Of a stretch of DNA of 64,000 nt, positions 1 through 11,792 are shown one piece after another. This DNA is from Sclerurus mexicanus (taxonomy: Eukaryota; Chordata; Aves; Passeriformes; Furnariidae), in NCBI GenBank assembly GCA_013396755.1, contig VWZF01006056.1, forward strand, positions 505,266 to 569,265, given 5' to 3'. The translations under genes were made by a program, and so were the position numbers. The first letter of the stretch is position 1. Each line of letters begins with the position of its first letter. The notes beneath the pieces are model-generated. The model was given only the letters and a program-made list of their open reading frames with translations. It was not told where the DNA came from and made no database searches.

Positions 1-844
1 GGTGGGCACAAGGAATGTGGGGCAGCTTTAGCTGTATCCTCATATGGATCTTGCATTCTGCTCCTTCCTTGGCTGAGAAAGCCCCACCAGCTGCAGAAAA
101 GGGCAGGAGAGGGGATGGGATTGGTAAAGAAAAAAGGGGGCAACACAGCCCCACTCTGAATTTTAGCCTTCTCCTTTGTGATTCACAGTGCTCTTAAATA
201 GAGACCAAGATCGTGCCCTGTTAATGACAATTGTTCAACAAAAGCCAGTGGGGGTTAAAAGGGAATTTAAAAATCCCAGCAGCTCTAATACCAAAGTCCT
301 GGGAGCACTTGGAAGAGCTGGTGGGCAACAAGAATAACGTCAGCCCCTTTGTTTGGAATCTCTTTGCTGAGGTGGGCTGCACGCTGTGGAAAACATGACA
401 GCAGCGAGAAAAGGAGGGAGGGAAGGAGGGGGGGAAAGGGGAGGACAAGGCAAGGGGTGCAGAAGGGCTGAGTTTTCACTGCTGGCTTGGAAAAGGGAAA
501 CAGAGCCCAGGGCAGAGGAGAGAGAGACAGAAGTACTGCTAGGGGGAAAGGGGCAGCCCAAAGTGAACAGGGGAATGACATGGAGCAGAAAATCAACCAG
601 TTTCTGCTGTGTGATTCCTCAGACACCCAAGAATGAGCCTTTCCCTGGAATGCCACAACTGCAAAGGTGAAGCAAAGGACAAGGCGGGACTGAGCAGCCA
701 GAGCAGATGTCAAGGTTAGGGCACAAGCAGAATAAATGCACTGGAATACATGCCTGGGTTATTCCACACCTGGCAGGGCTCAGGGACATTCTGAACAAGA
801 GCTGCTGTGGTGGTACCACGCAGCACTGTGTGAATTTTTCCTCC
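1..844. other. Noncoding interval, no gene recognised
   Basis: No coding frame here has recognisable protein content or exon-like boundaries; the frames present are short and overlap on both strands. The only local structure is a purine-rich stretch at about 405-455 with closely spaced G runs (416-418, 420-422, 428-434, 438-441), which matches the pattern of a possible G-quadruplex on the + strand. Confidence 0.5.
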
Positions 845-1051
845 CATGAATTTATCCAAACACTTCTTAAAGCCATGCAAGTACCAGGAGCATCATTCAG
901 CAAAGAGCTTCCACAACTTAGCACAACATGCATGAGAAAACTCCTCCCGGTGTTTATTGTGGTCTCTTTGTATTAGAAGGGAGATTAAATGATCATCTCC
1001 TTATTCAGCATCTCTTGGCCCCTTATAATTTTGTCATCATTTTTCCAAGCT
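845..1051 (-). mobile_element. Ancient CR1 LINE fragment, antisense
   Basis: The word order matches the antisense 3' region of old amniote CR1 elements. It runs from a 'tttatccaaacacttcttaa' opening, through a 'cttccacaacttagca' segment, to 'gatcatctccttattcagca' and 'ccttataattttgtcatca'. Divergence is much higher than in the other CR1 copies of the window, so this would be an old insertion. The match is from memory of the family, not an alignment, and the ends are approximate. Confidence 0.5.
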
Positions 1052-2148
1052 AACCCTTAACACACCATGGTGGTCTCCCTTGCACTGCAGGACATCTCAT
1101 GGCAACTGGAGCATCAGTGGTGCTTATTATGGCTATGAGGTTTCTGTAGTGCCCACAGGGTGGGCAAGCCAGCAGAGACCTTCCTTGGGTGCCAAATCCA
1201 GCAAAAGGATAATCTCCCCACAGAAATCAGCATGGGAAAACCACAGAGAGGGAGTTGTGTGATAGGATGCAGTCAGAATGTATGGCATGAAACACCACTG
1301 GTCCCAAGATCACATTAATGCTCCTTCTTCTGTACCAGAAGCACCTTCCAGAACTCCTTCCCACAATTTCCCCCATGCGTGTGTGAAAATTCATGGCTTT
1401 AGGAAAAAGGAGAGCAATCATTGTCCAGAGCTTTCAGGGAACTGTCAGTTTTGTGACTTCATATTTGGCTTAAGTTGCTGGCAGTCCTGCAGATGCCAAG
1501 GATGTGTTGTTCTTCCCATGGGTGTGAGTAGAGATGGGATCACCCTTTCCCTCTGCCTCTTCTGTTTGAAAGTTGGTATCTTTTCTGCTGGATCAGTGAG
1601 TGGAGCAGTCATTGTGTGTGAACACACTTCCCAGAGCTGACACGTGGGAGGCTGTGTGAACACACCACTAAGGACACTGGAACAAGTGGGACTGTCCCTT
1701 TAGGTGGCAACACAAAATCAGTGTTTGATTTCCTTAAGCTGGCAGCAGTGTGCACCTTCCACTGGTGAGTGATGGAGTGAAGAAAATGCTGGAGGAAGAT
1801 ATTACGAGAGCAAACCACCTGATCAGTGAAATCCCCTGGATTTGTCTCTCTTGATTGACCCAAGGCATGATCAAAGCTTTCCTTCCAGTTGTGAGCCTTT
1901 GTAATACCTTTCTGATTATACCTCTCAGATGTGGGCTCCTTGTTATCTAATAAAAGCTGACATGCAACAGCCACTTCTTTGGATGGGAGCACTGACTCTC
2001 CTCCAACTCTGTGTGTTTGTCTAGAGTTATCCAAAATTAGTCAAAGAATTCAGAAGCTGTTGGACTGAGTAATAGGCCAAAATTATTTCAGTCTTACCAG
2101 TCTGAGATAGATTTTCCTGGGAAGGCAAGTCTGAAAATGTTGATTGAG
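1052..2148. other. Noncoding interval, nothing recognised
   Basis: I see no repeat, RNA gene or convincing exon. Frames of up to 141 codons occur on both strands but overlap one another and have no familiar protein pattern. Confidence 0.5.
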
Positions 2149-2283
2149 TGTCCAAGGCCAGGTTGGATGAGGTCCTAACCAACCTGGTCTAATGGAAGGT
2201 CTCCCTGCATGTGGCAGGGGAGTTGGAATGTGATGATGTTTAAGGTCCCTTCCAACCCAAACCATTCTGAGATTCCATGATGT
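2149..2283 (+). mobile_element. CR1 LINE 3' end, sense
   Basis: This is the terminal part of a CR1 retrotransposon in sense orientation. It contains the 'aaggccaggttggatgagg' block, 'cctggtctaatggaaggt' and the terminal 'cccaaaccattctgagatt' tail. Only about 135 bases remain, the usual result of 5'-truncated CR1 insertion. The stretch just upstream (2085-2148) may be a more decayed continuation. Confidence 0.9.
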
Positions 2284-4433
2284 TGACAGTGAGAAGGGAA
2301 TATGAATAGTGAAAAGAGTAGTGGAGCTGCTGTAAAGGACAGCAAGGACTACCCAGGAGAGTGACCATGGGAGTTATTCAGAAGGAAGAAGGGAACAATA
2401 AAATGACACCATTTTTGCTGGATGGTATGGAATAAAACAAGGATTTGGGCATTGCAGGAGGTATAGTGAGAAGGGATGAGGAACAGCAAACCCTCCCTAA
2501 GAAAACTGTGTGCTGGATACTAAGTGGTCTTTGACTCTACTCCAGGGGGCAAATTACACTACAAGAGCTCTAGAGCTGAAAAGAGTTTTTTATTATAGTA
2601 TATTTTTTACTTAATTGTGTATGATTTGCTTTTTATTCTGGAGGAAAAATTAAGACACAATTGATAGTCTGCTTACTTTACTAACTTATGTAACTGCTAA
2701 ATTGTCCAAAGCAAGAGCAAGGTCCTGATGGAACATTCTCTGTGGATAGATCTGAAAAAGGGGTGGGTTTTTTTCATCTTCTATAAAATTATTCTAACAT
2801 ATAGCTCCCCTAACCTCACTTGTTGATGACAAAAGAGTAGTGCACACATGCTGAATAATGTCCTGCTCCAGGAGTTACCAGTGAGACCAAGACAATAGTG
2901 GAATCAGATGCTGAGTGGCACAGCTGAGGGGTGGACCTGGCATTGATTTCTTTTCAGTTTTCTCCTTCAATTAATTGTCTCTCTCTAGCTTTAGTATGCA
3001 TTTTTCCTTTGCTCTTTCATCTCAGATGTGCCCACCTGATTTGCTTTCTCTGTTATTTCGGTGTCATTTTCTGTACGTTACTAAAAAGTAGCAGTGAACA
3101 TGCTCTGGAAGTCGATATTTGTGTTAGGTGCAGGATTGGGTGAATGCACCCTGCACCCCGGTTTCCTAAGGCTCACAGCCAGGTTTTCAAGCCAACTCTT
3201 TCAAGACACAAAAACTATTAAACTTCCAGGGTGCTTGTTGTTTTCCTTATTGACATTATTAAATAAAGTGTGACTACACTGTGCTTTGTGCCACTTGAAA
3301 ATACTCAGTCAGAGATAATTCCTTCCCAAGCAACCTGCCATATGAGGAGACAAGATGAACACACACAGAGGCAAGGATGGGAAGATTATTATCCTTTCAG
3401 TGATGAGGATTTGCAGATTTCGGTAGAAAAGGTCAGGATCTTTCAGGGGTGACTCAGCCCAGCTTAAATCTGAGTCACTTCTCATGCCCATCTCCCTCTG
3501 TCTCTGCAACACAGAAGCCAAAGATGATGTGGTTCCTCCCATAGACATCTCCAGATGCATCATTAAAGCCTGGATCCTTAATGTTTGTGTGCAACTCAGT
3601 TATGTAAGATAAAAACTGGCCTGAAATTTCCTCCAGGCATCTCTGTGTGTCTTTGGGCTCTTGAACACCTTCAAAGCTCTTTCTTGAACCACCAACCCAC
3701 TCCCATGAGGAGCAGGGAGACAGCTCAAAAGATGGTGACAAGAGACTGTTGGAAGCCAATGTGGAGTTCTGATTTTGAACGCAATTTTGCCCAATCAAAC
3801 AGTTAAAAGTGTTCCACATTCTTCCTTTTATTTTTTCCCTCTTTTGGCTGAAATCATCATTTGTGTGTGTTCATCCACATAACACCCTTAACAGAGATGC
3901 TGAGCTTTTCATAGAGGTCAATAAAACATAAAGGGTGGAAACAGTGCGAGTTTCTCAAGCCGTTTACAAAAAGTTTGCCCAGGGCTGGGGTTACTGACCC
4001 CTTTGGGGTGATTGTTAGGAGAATAAAAGCCCAGGCAAAGATAAAGGCAGGCAAGTATGGGAGAGAAAAGGGAATTGTGAACTTCTAATGCAAGAAAGTG
4101 CTACAAATGTTCAAGTCACTGGAAAGGTCAGAGCTGCAAGCTGCATAAACACAGGGGTAAGTCAGGCTGGTAATGAGCAAGGGCACAAATTGATGTATTT
4201 TTGTGCAGGTAAGAAATTGAAAGGTTTGGGAAAATACTTGGCAAAGCAGCTGATGGGTGGATCCAGAGTGTGTAATAAAGATAGTGTGTATGTGAGTGTG
4301 CGTGAGTAATCAAGGTTTCAGTTCCTGATGCACATGGATCCACCAAGTGATTTAGGGAGGGGAGAAAGGGATGCTTCTGGGAGCCTTCATGTGTTTAGCA
4401 AAATCAGGACCCAACGTGGTTTACACCCAGAGG
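2284..4433. other. Noncoding interval with an AT-rich patch
   Basis: No gene or repeat family is recognised. A strongly AT-rich patch lies at about 2580-2720. Short frames are present on both strands without protein-like content. Confidence 0.5.
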
Positions 4434-4552
4434 ATCACAGAATCCTGGAATGGTTTGGGTTTGAAGGGACCTTAAAGACCATCTCATTGCAACTCCCCTG
4501 CCCTGGGCAGTGACACCTTCCACTAGACCAGGTTGCTCAAAGTCCCATCCGG
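4434..4552 (-). mobile_element. CR1 LINE 3' end, antisense
   Basis: The antisense CR1 terminus is clear: 'atcacagaatcctggaatgg' followed by 'gaagggaccttaaagacca', 'ccttccactagaccagg' and 'gttgctcaaagtcccatcc'. The copy stops abruptly at about 4552, so about 120 bases of the element's 3' end were retained. Confidence 0.92.
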
Positions 4553-7500
4553 TCAAAACCCCAGCAGTTCCTGCACCCCACCAGTCTAACAAGGACTGTG
4601 GCTGCCCCTTTGCTCACCACATTGCTCTGAACTATTTTCAGCTGCATTTTGGGAGCCTTTTCCCTTTTATTCACTTCCCTTCGTGGCAGAGGGTTGTTCT
4701 CCTGCACTCAGATAACTCACATACTTCTGTGGAGCAGCTCTGGAATTCTGTGTGTGCCTGTGGTCAGAAGGTGCTGTGTGAAAATTAGAGCCATCATTAT
4801 CTAAATAACATTTGGTATCATAACAGTAAAATCTGATTTGAGTTAGCTCTCATAAGCCTGTCTAGGAAACTGCGTTGACCCCATCCATCCTCCACACGCT
4901 GCTGTACAGAAGAACTTGGTAGGGCAAACCCAGAGTTCCTGATGCTGAGGAGAAACAAAGGTCATAACTCCAGACACCCAGACCATGAGTCCTTACACAT
5001 CATTAAAGGGATGGTAGTGGAGATAATAGACTTACCAGAAGGGCAGATGGCAAGAATGTGGCAACCAGAACAGGCAATTTGACGTTGTGCAGAAAAGCAA
5101 GTTGATTAGACTGAGTTCAACTCATAATTCAGTTCCAGAACTCAGCACGGGCAGCTTTCCTTGCCAAATTAAAAATTCACATGTGTATGGGAGGGAAATG
5201 AGAGTGAACCTCCAGCGAAGGTAAGATGAACTTCAGGCAGTGGTTCAGAGCCTGTGTTATTTTGCCTGAAATATTTCTGTTTGCACAGTGCAGAACAGAG
5301 CTCTTTGGAATGGAGCACAGCCTGCTCTGGGCATTGCTGGAGCAGGAAAGTCAGGTCACGCTTTTCTGAAAAAATGTAGACCTCGCTCAGAATTGCAAAT
5401 GTCAGATCTGGAGCTGAATTCTTCTAAAATCTCAGAGTGGCCAAATCTGGGTTTCTTGTTTCACTCTCTTTCACAGAACATGTAAGGCTGAAGCTTCTGC
5501 CTCCTTCTGATTCAATGCATATGTGGAAATCTTTTATTTTTTAGTGTTTAAAAAAAATTAAAAATATTGTGTCCTACTAAGAGGTTCAATCCTAATTTTT
5601 ACACAATTGACAGTGTCTAAGCATTTTAAAGTTTCATTTTTTAATTATTTTTGTGCATGTTGGTAAAAGTAATAATTTCAAATTTGCTTTGAAATTAAGT
5701 TCATTTGAAAGGGATAAAAATGATGGATTTTGGAAGGATGTAAGGCAAATATATATTCTCATAATCCTTTAATAAGCATCTCTGTATGGAACACTTTTAA
5801 GAGCAACTTTCCTGCATTTATTGCTCTTTCACTCTTCTTTCCCAACAGCTGGGTTGAGTAAGGTAAGTCAACAAAAACACACCCTCCGAAGAGCTGATGA
5901 CCCAAACACATTCTTATTTGGACTCTAGAAGGCGCTTTTTTTTTCCCCTTTGATTGTTTTAACCTGACCTAGATAACACATCATCTTCTTAGATACCAAA
6001 TGTCACAGTTACCTGGACAATCCTCTGGTGCCTACAGAGAAGCATGATTACATATTCATGCACCAGATGCAGCTGATCCACAGGGACTTGCACCACCATT
6101 TGGTCTAATGAAGGAACAGCTGGATTGAAGGAAGGTGCGCTATGGAACAGAAGAAATGCATTAATCATGAAGAGTTTTCATCAGCTGAAGTCCTGCTGGT
6201 GTGCCACATTCACATTTCACTTAGAACCTGAAAGCTGGTTCTTCTTGCCCAACTCCATTGAAGACAGTGCCTGATACTCTTCCAACACTTAAAGCAAATT
6301 GTCCTGTTTTCTGTTGTTCCCCCAAGGCTGGTTTCTGTCATTCATTTCTCACCCACCAGTATCCCCAAAGATGTATTTAAGGAGAATAACATTCCACTCT
6401 GACTAGTAGCCCTCCAAAGCTACAAGGTAAGAGAAGAAAATAAATCAGTCTTTAATTTTATCCTTTGACTTCTTCCCTTTGACACTTATTCTTTGGAATT
6501 GCACTTTGAAATATTTCTGTTGGTTCTGATTATCATCTTCACAGCTTCAGAACTATTCTGAAGCTCTCCAGATTCTGATCTGTGTTCAGAATTCAGGATG
6601 AAATGCCCTCAGCAGCACTTCTTGTGCTCTTCCTTACCCAGGGAAGGTTCAGATTGTTGCTGGTTTGTGATGCGTGACACAGGTAGCAAAACAAAGTGCT
6701 CAGTAGCTTTCCTAAGATCTCACTGACAATGCAACTTCCTGCAGTTTCCCTCAGGGCAAACTGTGTTGGAAGAGCTTTCCCCAAATCCTTAAATCCTTCT
6801 CGTGAATATTTTGATGGAAAAAAAGACCCATGGCGAGCAGGCTGCCTGTTGCACAAACGATGGATTCATGTGCCCCTACGGCAAAGGAAAACTTCATGAG
6901 TGACCTGGCGTTGTCCTGCTGTGTTGTGCAGGTGAGCAGTGGGGAATAGGCTGAACTGTGTCTGTCTCTCAAATTTTTAATGATCCCATCGTTATGGGAC
7001 CTGAGTATCCATCACATAAACCAATACCTAAAGTCTGGTCATGGTGGCTCAGACATGTCTCATGTGATTGCAGGTGCTTACCTGAAACACTTCTCAGCGG
7101 TCCCAGGATCTCCTGCAGGCAGGGGAGCAACAGGAGTCCTGCATCCCCAAGACCTACTTTCTCTTGATTGTGGTGGGACTTGAGTGTTTCTAAAGCAGAA
7201 GGCTAGATTCTTAATTTCAGTGCCTAATTTAACTTACCCTGGAGTCTGGGGAAACTGAGTCTTACACTATTTAGCAGGTTGGATACATGGAGTCTCCAGA
7301 AAGAAAAACTTTGAATATTGACCTCACCCTCACTACAAAAATTACCAAGTTTTGGGGGGCTTAATTGACCTCTAGCACAATTTCTTCGTGTGTCCTTTCC
7401 ATCAAACTTGGAAGCTGACAGTGCTGTTTTATACAGCCCTAAAGATCAGCTGGGAAGAGTTGTCATGGACTCAAGTGCTAATGACTGTCTGGGTCATCTG

Positions 7501-8808
7501 TTTAGGAACTGCTTCTCTGCAGGGAAAGTGGGTTGTTTTTCTAAGGGAGAAAATAGGTGAGTGCCCCTCTAGGCTGTCAGGCATTGCATTGATCTGCTCT
7601 GGTCTGGGAAATCGTGTGTTTTCCCTCCTGTTTGTGAACCTCTCGCTGCAGCTCTTCCATTTCAACTACTTTTGAGGTAAAATGCTGACTGTTTAAATGG
7701 GTAGGTTTGACACAGTGGCCAGGATAGCAAAAGCAGGAGTTTTCCACTGCTTTTTAATACACTGGAATATGTTTGAGCCTGGAGTGTGTCTCCTGGCTAC
7801 AGCAAAGGGGAAGGAGGACATCCACTTTACAAGTACATGGAAGTGTCTGTATGAGTCTCTAATTCAGCTTCACATACAGTGAAAAAGTGTTGCTCATCTG
7901 ACAAAGAAAAAAGTTAATTCTATGCAAACATCAAAATCCAGCTTTACTAATCAAAAAAAGACCTTTCTAGACTTTACTGCTATGTTAGCTGCCTCCCTTC
8001 AGTGAGAAACTCAAGTACTGACACCTGCTTTATACATGGGATAAAGTTTTCTGCTTTACACACAAAAAAAAAAGCTTAACCTCTAGTGTCTCTGCAGGTT
8101 TTTAGATTACTTTTGCATTTCAGTTTTTCATTCAGTTTTCAGTGAATGACCCTTTGGATTAAAGCAATTAAACTTCTGTTGTTATTTTGAAAGGAAAAGG
8201 AGTGGTTATTGTTGGCAAAAATCGAGTTCAGCGAGTGGCAAATTTGGCAGAGCCTTGTTTCACATAACCACCTCTGCAAGGCTTTAGGAACTGTTTCAAT
8301 TTAATCTTGACACCCTCTGGGGTTTTGCACCTGTCATAAAGGTGTTGGGTTATGAAAGCAGAAAAAGAGCCAGCACAGAAAGCTCATTTGTGCTTCACTT
8401 CCCAGCACATCTCTGAGAGGGAATGGGCCAAGCAGAAAAGCCTTGTATTTTGTGCAGGAAGGAAATAGGTCATCAATCTGTAAATATGGAAATAAATTAG
8501 AAAATTTTGGAAGTGAGTGTTTGGGGGAAACAGGGAAAATAAAGGCCCAGCATTTTCACAAGGTAGTAATTGTTGGCTACTTCTGAAAATGTATTTTGAT
8601 GAAGCATTAATTGATTCTTGCATTACAGCTCCTATATTCTAAGCTGGACACATCATTAACTCAGAGCTAAGTGCAGACAAATAGATCTCCCATGAATAAA
8701 TAGTTTTTGATGGTTGATCTCTCTTCATCATGAACATTAATCATCTGAAATAATTCATCTACCTTCAGTTACTTTCTTTCAGAAGAAACACGACCCACAT
8801 TTTTTAAA
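4553..8808. other. Long noncoding interval, AT-rich in the middle
   Basis: This is the longest stretch left of the promoter domain without a recognised repeat. The part at 5500-5780 is AT-rich. The block at 8190-8350 has higher complexity and could be a conserved noncoding element, but only by look. Frames of up to 95 codons show no protein family. Confidence 0.45.
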
Positions 8809-9206
8809 GGGGAAAAAGAAGACCTGGGGAACTATAGTCTTATCAGTCTCACCTCTTTTCCCAGCAAGATAATGGAGAAAATCCTCTTGGAAACTCTGCT
8901 AAGGCACATAGAAAACAAAGAGGTGACTGGTGACAATAAACATGACTTTGCATGGCTTTAATATGAAGAAGGACAGGTTTAGGTGAGATATTAGGAAGCA
9001 ATTCTTCCCTGTGAGGGTGGTAATGCCCTGGCACAGGGTGCCCAGAGGAGCTGTGGCTATTCCACCTCTGGAAATGTCCAAGGCCATGTTGGATGGGGCT
9101 TGGAGTAACCTGGTCTAGTGGAAGGTGTCTCTGCCCATGTCAGGGGGCTGGAACAAGATGGTCTTGAAGGTCCCTTCCAACCCAAACCATTCTGTGATTT
9201 TATGAT
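8809..9206 (+). mobile_element. CR1 LINE, sense, RT fragment fused to 3' end
   Basis: The left part (8809-8940) encodes a decayed piece of the CR1 ORF2 reverse transcriptase. Read in the frame of 8821 it gives DLGNYSLISLTS and then KIMEKILLETLLRHIENKEV, which matches the family's 'NYRPVSLTS...KIMEQILLE...RHMENKEV' block. The right part (about 8959-9206) is the CR1 3' end, with 'gatattaggaagcaattctt', 'ggatggggcttggagtaacc' and the terminal 'cccaaaccattctgtgatt'. The RT palm, thumb and rest of ORF2 are missing between them, so this is an internally deleted copy that cannot move itself. Confidence 0.9.
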
Positions 9207-11563
9207 CAAACCTCTTGGCAGTACACCATTTTCTTTGCAAAACTATAAAAAATACTGGAAAAAAAGCAAATACACATCAATTCAGTAGAAAGTCAACCAT
9301 CAGAAAGCATCTTCTATGATATCACATGTCACTGAGAAGGATAATAGAAGATAGCTTAATTCTTTATCGTGAATGAGAAGCAGGTCTCATGCCATGGAAT
9401 CTCCCACAAGCTCAGAAGGTGCCCACAGATCAAGATAAGGTGAGTGGCAGTTCATGGCAACCTCAAGCAAAGCATCCAAATTTTTTTGAGGCAGAGGAAC
9501 TGTATTTTTTCCAAGCTCTTCATCTCCTGGTTCCTAACCCTCGCTCAAAGACCAATACCATTCACAACTCTGGGCTGCTGTTCCCCTGCTGCAGATGGAC
9601 CCATGGAGGATTTTCAATCTATATTTTCAGCCCAAGCAGAAGGAGCAAACAATATTTAACAGAGAGATGATTGTCCTGGGGCTCATGGAACACGTGCAAC
9701 TGTCCTTTTTTCACTGCACTGATGTTCATTCTGCAGTTCCAAACACACTGTGATAGAAGGAGGGAAGGATCTGTGGTTTCTGATCAAACCCCCCTCTCCC
9801 AACAGATTACTCAGGGCCTTCTGGATTAACTATTGTCCTGATGAAAGAGTTTTTCTTAATATCTAATGATTATTCTTGTTGCAGTTTGGGGTTTTTTTCT
9901 CTTTTAGACCTCCTGGGAGGTTCCTGCAGCCATTAGCCATTTGTGGTGGCAATAGTACTGGAGTAACATGCAACTAACCTTGTCAGTGCTGGGGATGGAG
10001 AGGAATGAAGAGACTGCAGGTAGGTAGAGAAAAACATCTCAGTAGAGATGTACACTGTGTAGGATGTAGGACTTTACCGACTTCTGGAACATAAGGAGGA
10101 AAAAAAACCCTCTTCCCTCTAGCCCAGAGATTCCCAAACTGTGGGAGTTACGGTACACCTACCTCTGAAAACCTTCCCCAAGCAGCTGTCTACAGAAATT
10201 AGTGCCTGCATGAAACTGCAAGGAGGAATATCTTGAACACGGTTGCACCAGATTGTCTCATGACTTCTTTGCGCTACGTTGTTGGTTTGTATCCATCTGT
10301 TGTTTCTTGTCTCATCTTTCATCTAGAGAGAAGGACTTGGCAACGTGGCCTAGGGATTAGACCTTCCTCTAGGGAAGAGATGAAAGCAAAGTGTAATGAA
10401 AGGCAAAAACAGAAGTTAGGGGTGTTGTCTGAAATGTTATCAGAAAGAGAACTGAATTAATTCATCCTCTCCCTTGTTGCTGTGAAAAGGCAACCAGGGC
10501 TTTGGCTCTTTCTCCATAAACTGTTGGATCGTGCTGGTGACTTTCTCTGATGGTTTCCCTAATTTTGCTAAAATCTGGAAAAATATATCCTCCCTTTAAA
10601 GCTCGTATTTCTTGGTGAAATGTTTCTGGAGCTGTCTGATTGACACTCTGTGCTCTGTCCTCTCCTCTGAAACACATTGATGAGTGAGTAACAGAGTGGG
10701 AAATCCCTGTAACGGGGGTTTTTAATGTCTTCAGTCACTTGTCTTCATGTACCTAATGCAGCAAAGCATTCCTGTCTTTGGGAACACCAGAATTGTGCAT
10801 CAGCATAGGTGAAGATTGATTGATGATATTAATAATGTCATATTATATTCCTCTTTTCTGTAATACTCTCGGGTTATTTTACAGGTAATAAGTACGAGAG
10901 AGACAGGAGCAATGAGTCTTAGGATGTTTTAATTTTGACTGATTCGTTGCTTCTGTCATATTTTATTGTTTTCAGAAGGAGATTCTTGGGAAATTTAGGC
11001 TTATGACACTAAATTAACCTTGGTGGCAATTCCACAGAGAGACCTGGAAATTGTTTTGACACACTGAGAAGAAAGAAGGTGACCTCCACAATTATGTCTC
11101 CTGAGAAATTAAAAAAATAATCTGGTTATCATTTTAAGGCAATCATCCCTCTGTGGTGTTGTCCTATATTTTTTTGGTTTCTTGCTCAATTCCAGCTTTT
11201 GATCAACCACAACCCCTGATAATTTCAAACTCAGGGTTGACAGTGGATGACATGGAGGTTGATCACAGAGTACAGAGCCCTCAGTCAGGGTCATGTCCAT
11301 GTGTTTATAGTACATGATTCAGGTCCTGCTCTTGATTCTTCTCTGGAAGAGCCTGACATCTGAGTTCCTGGTTGGCAGTCTTAGGAGAAAAGATAAGAAC
11401 TGAAAAGGTCAGAGAAACTTGACTTCTGCTCCCCCAAAAGGTCAAGTACTGTAATGGGACTCTATAAGGAAAAAATTGACCTTTCTCTTCCCTTCCCTAC
11501 CAGAAATGTGGAAAACTAGAAGATTTGTAGCTTTTGAACCATCCTGGGAAAATCCTTCTGTAG
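9207..11563. other. Noncoding interval, nothing recognised
   Basis: I see no gene or repeat family. The part around 10800-10930 is AT-rich with several TAAT-type words. Frames in the interval are short. Confidence 0.45.
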
Positions 11564-11792
11564 TAGAATCACAGAATCAAAAAATATTTTGGGTTCAAAA
11601 GGACTTCAAAGAGCATCCAGCTCTAGCCCTCTGCCATGGGCAGGGACACCTTCCACTAGATCAGGTTGCTCAGAGCTCCATCCAACATCACCTTGAACAC
11701 TTTCAGGGATGGGGCATCCACAAGTTCTCTGGGCAACCTCTTCCAGTGCCTCACCACCCTCACAGTAAAGAATCTTTCCTAATATCTTATGT
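11564..11792 (-). mobile_element. CR1 LINE 3' end, antisense
   Basis: Antisense CR1 terminus. It starts 'tagaatcacagaatcaaaaa', carries 'ccttccactagatcaggttg' and 'ggatggggcatccacaagtt', and ends in 'agtaaagaatctttcctaat'. About 230 bases are kept. The 109-codon + frame and the 86-codon - frame over this span are by-products of the repeat. Confidence 0.93.
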
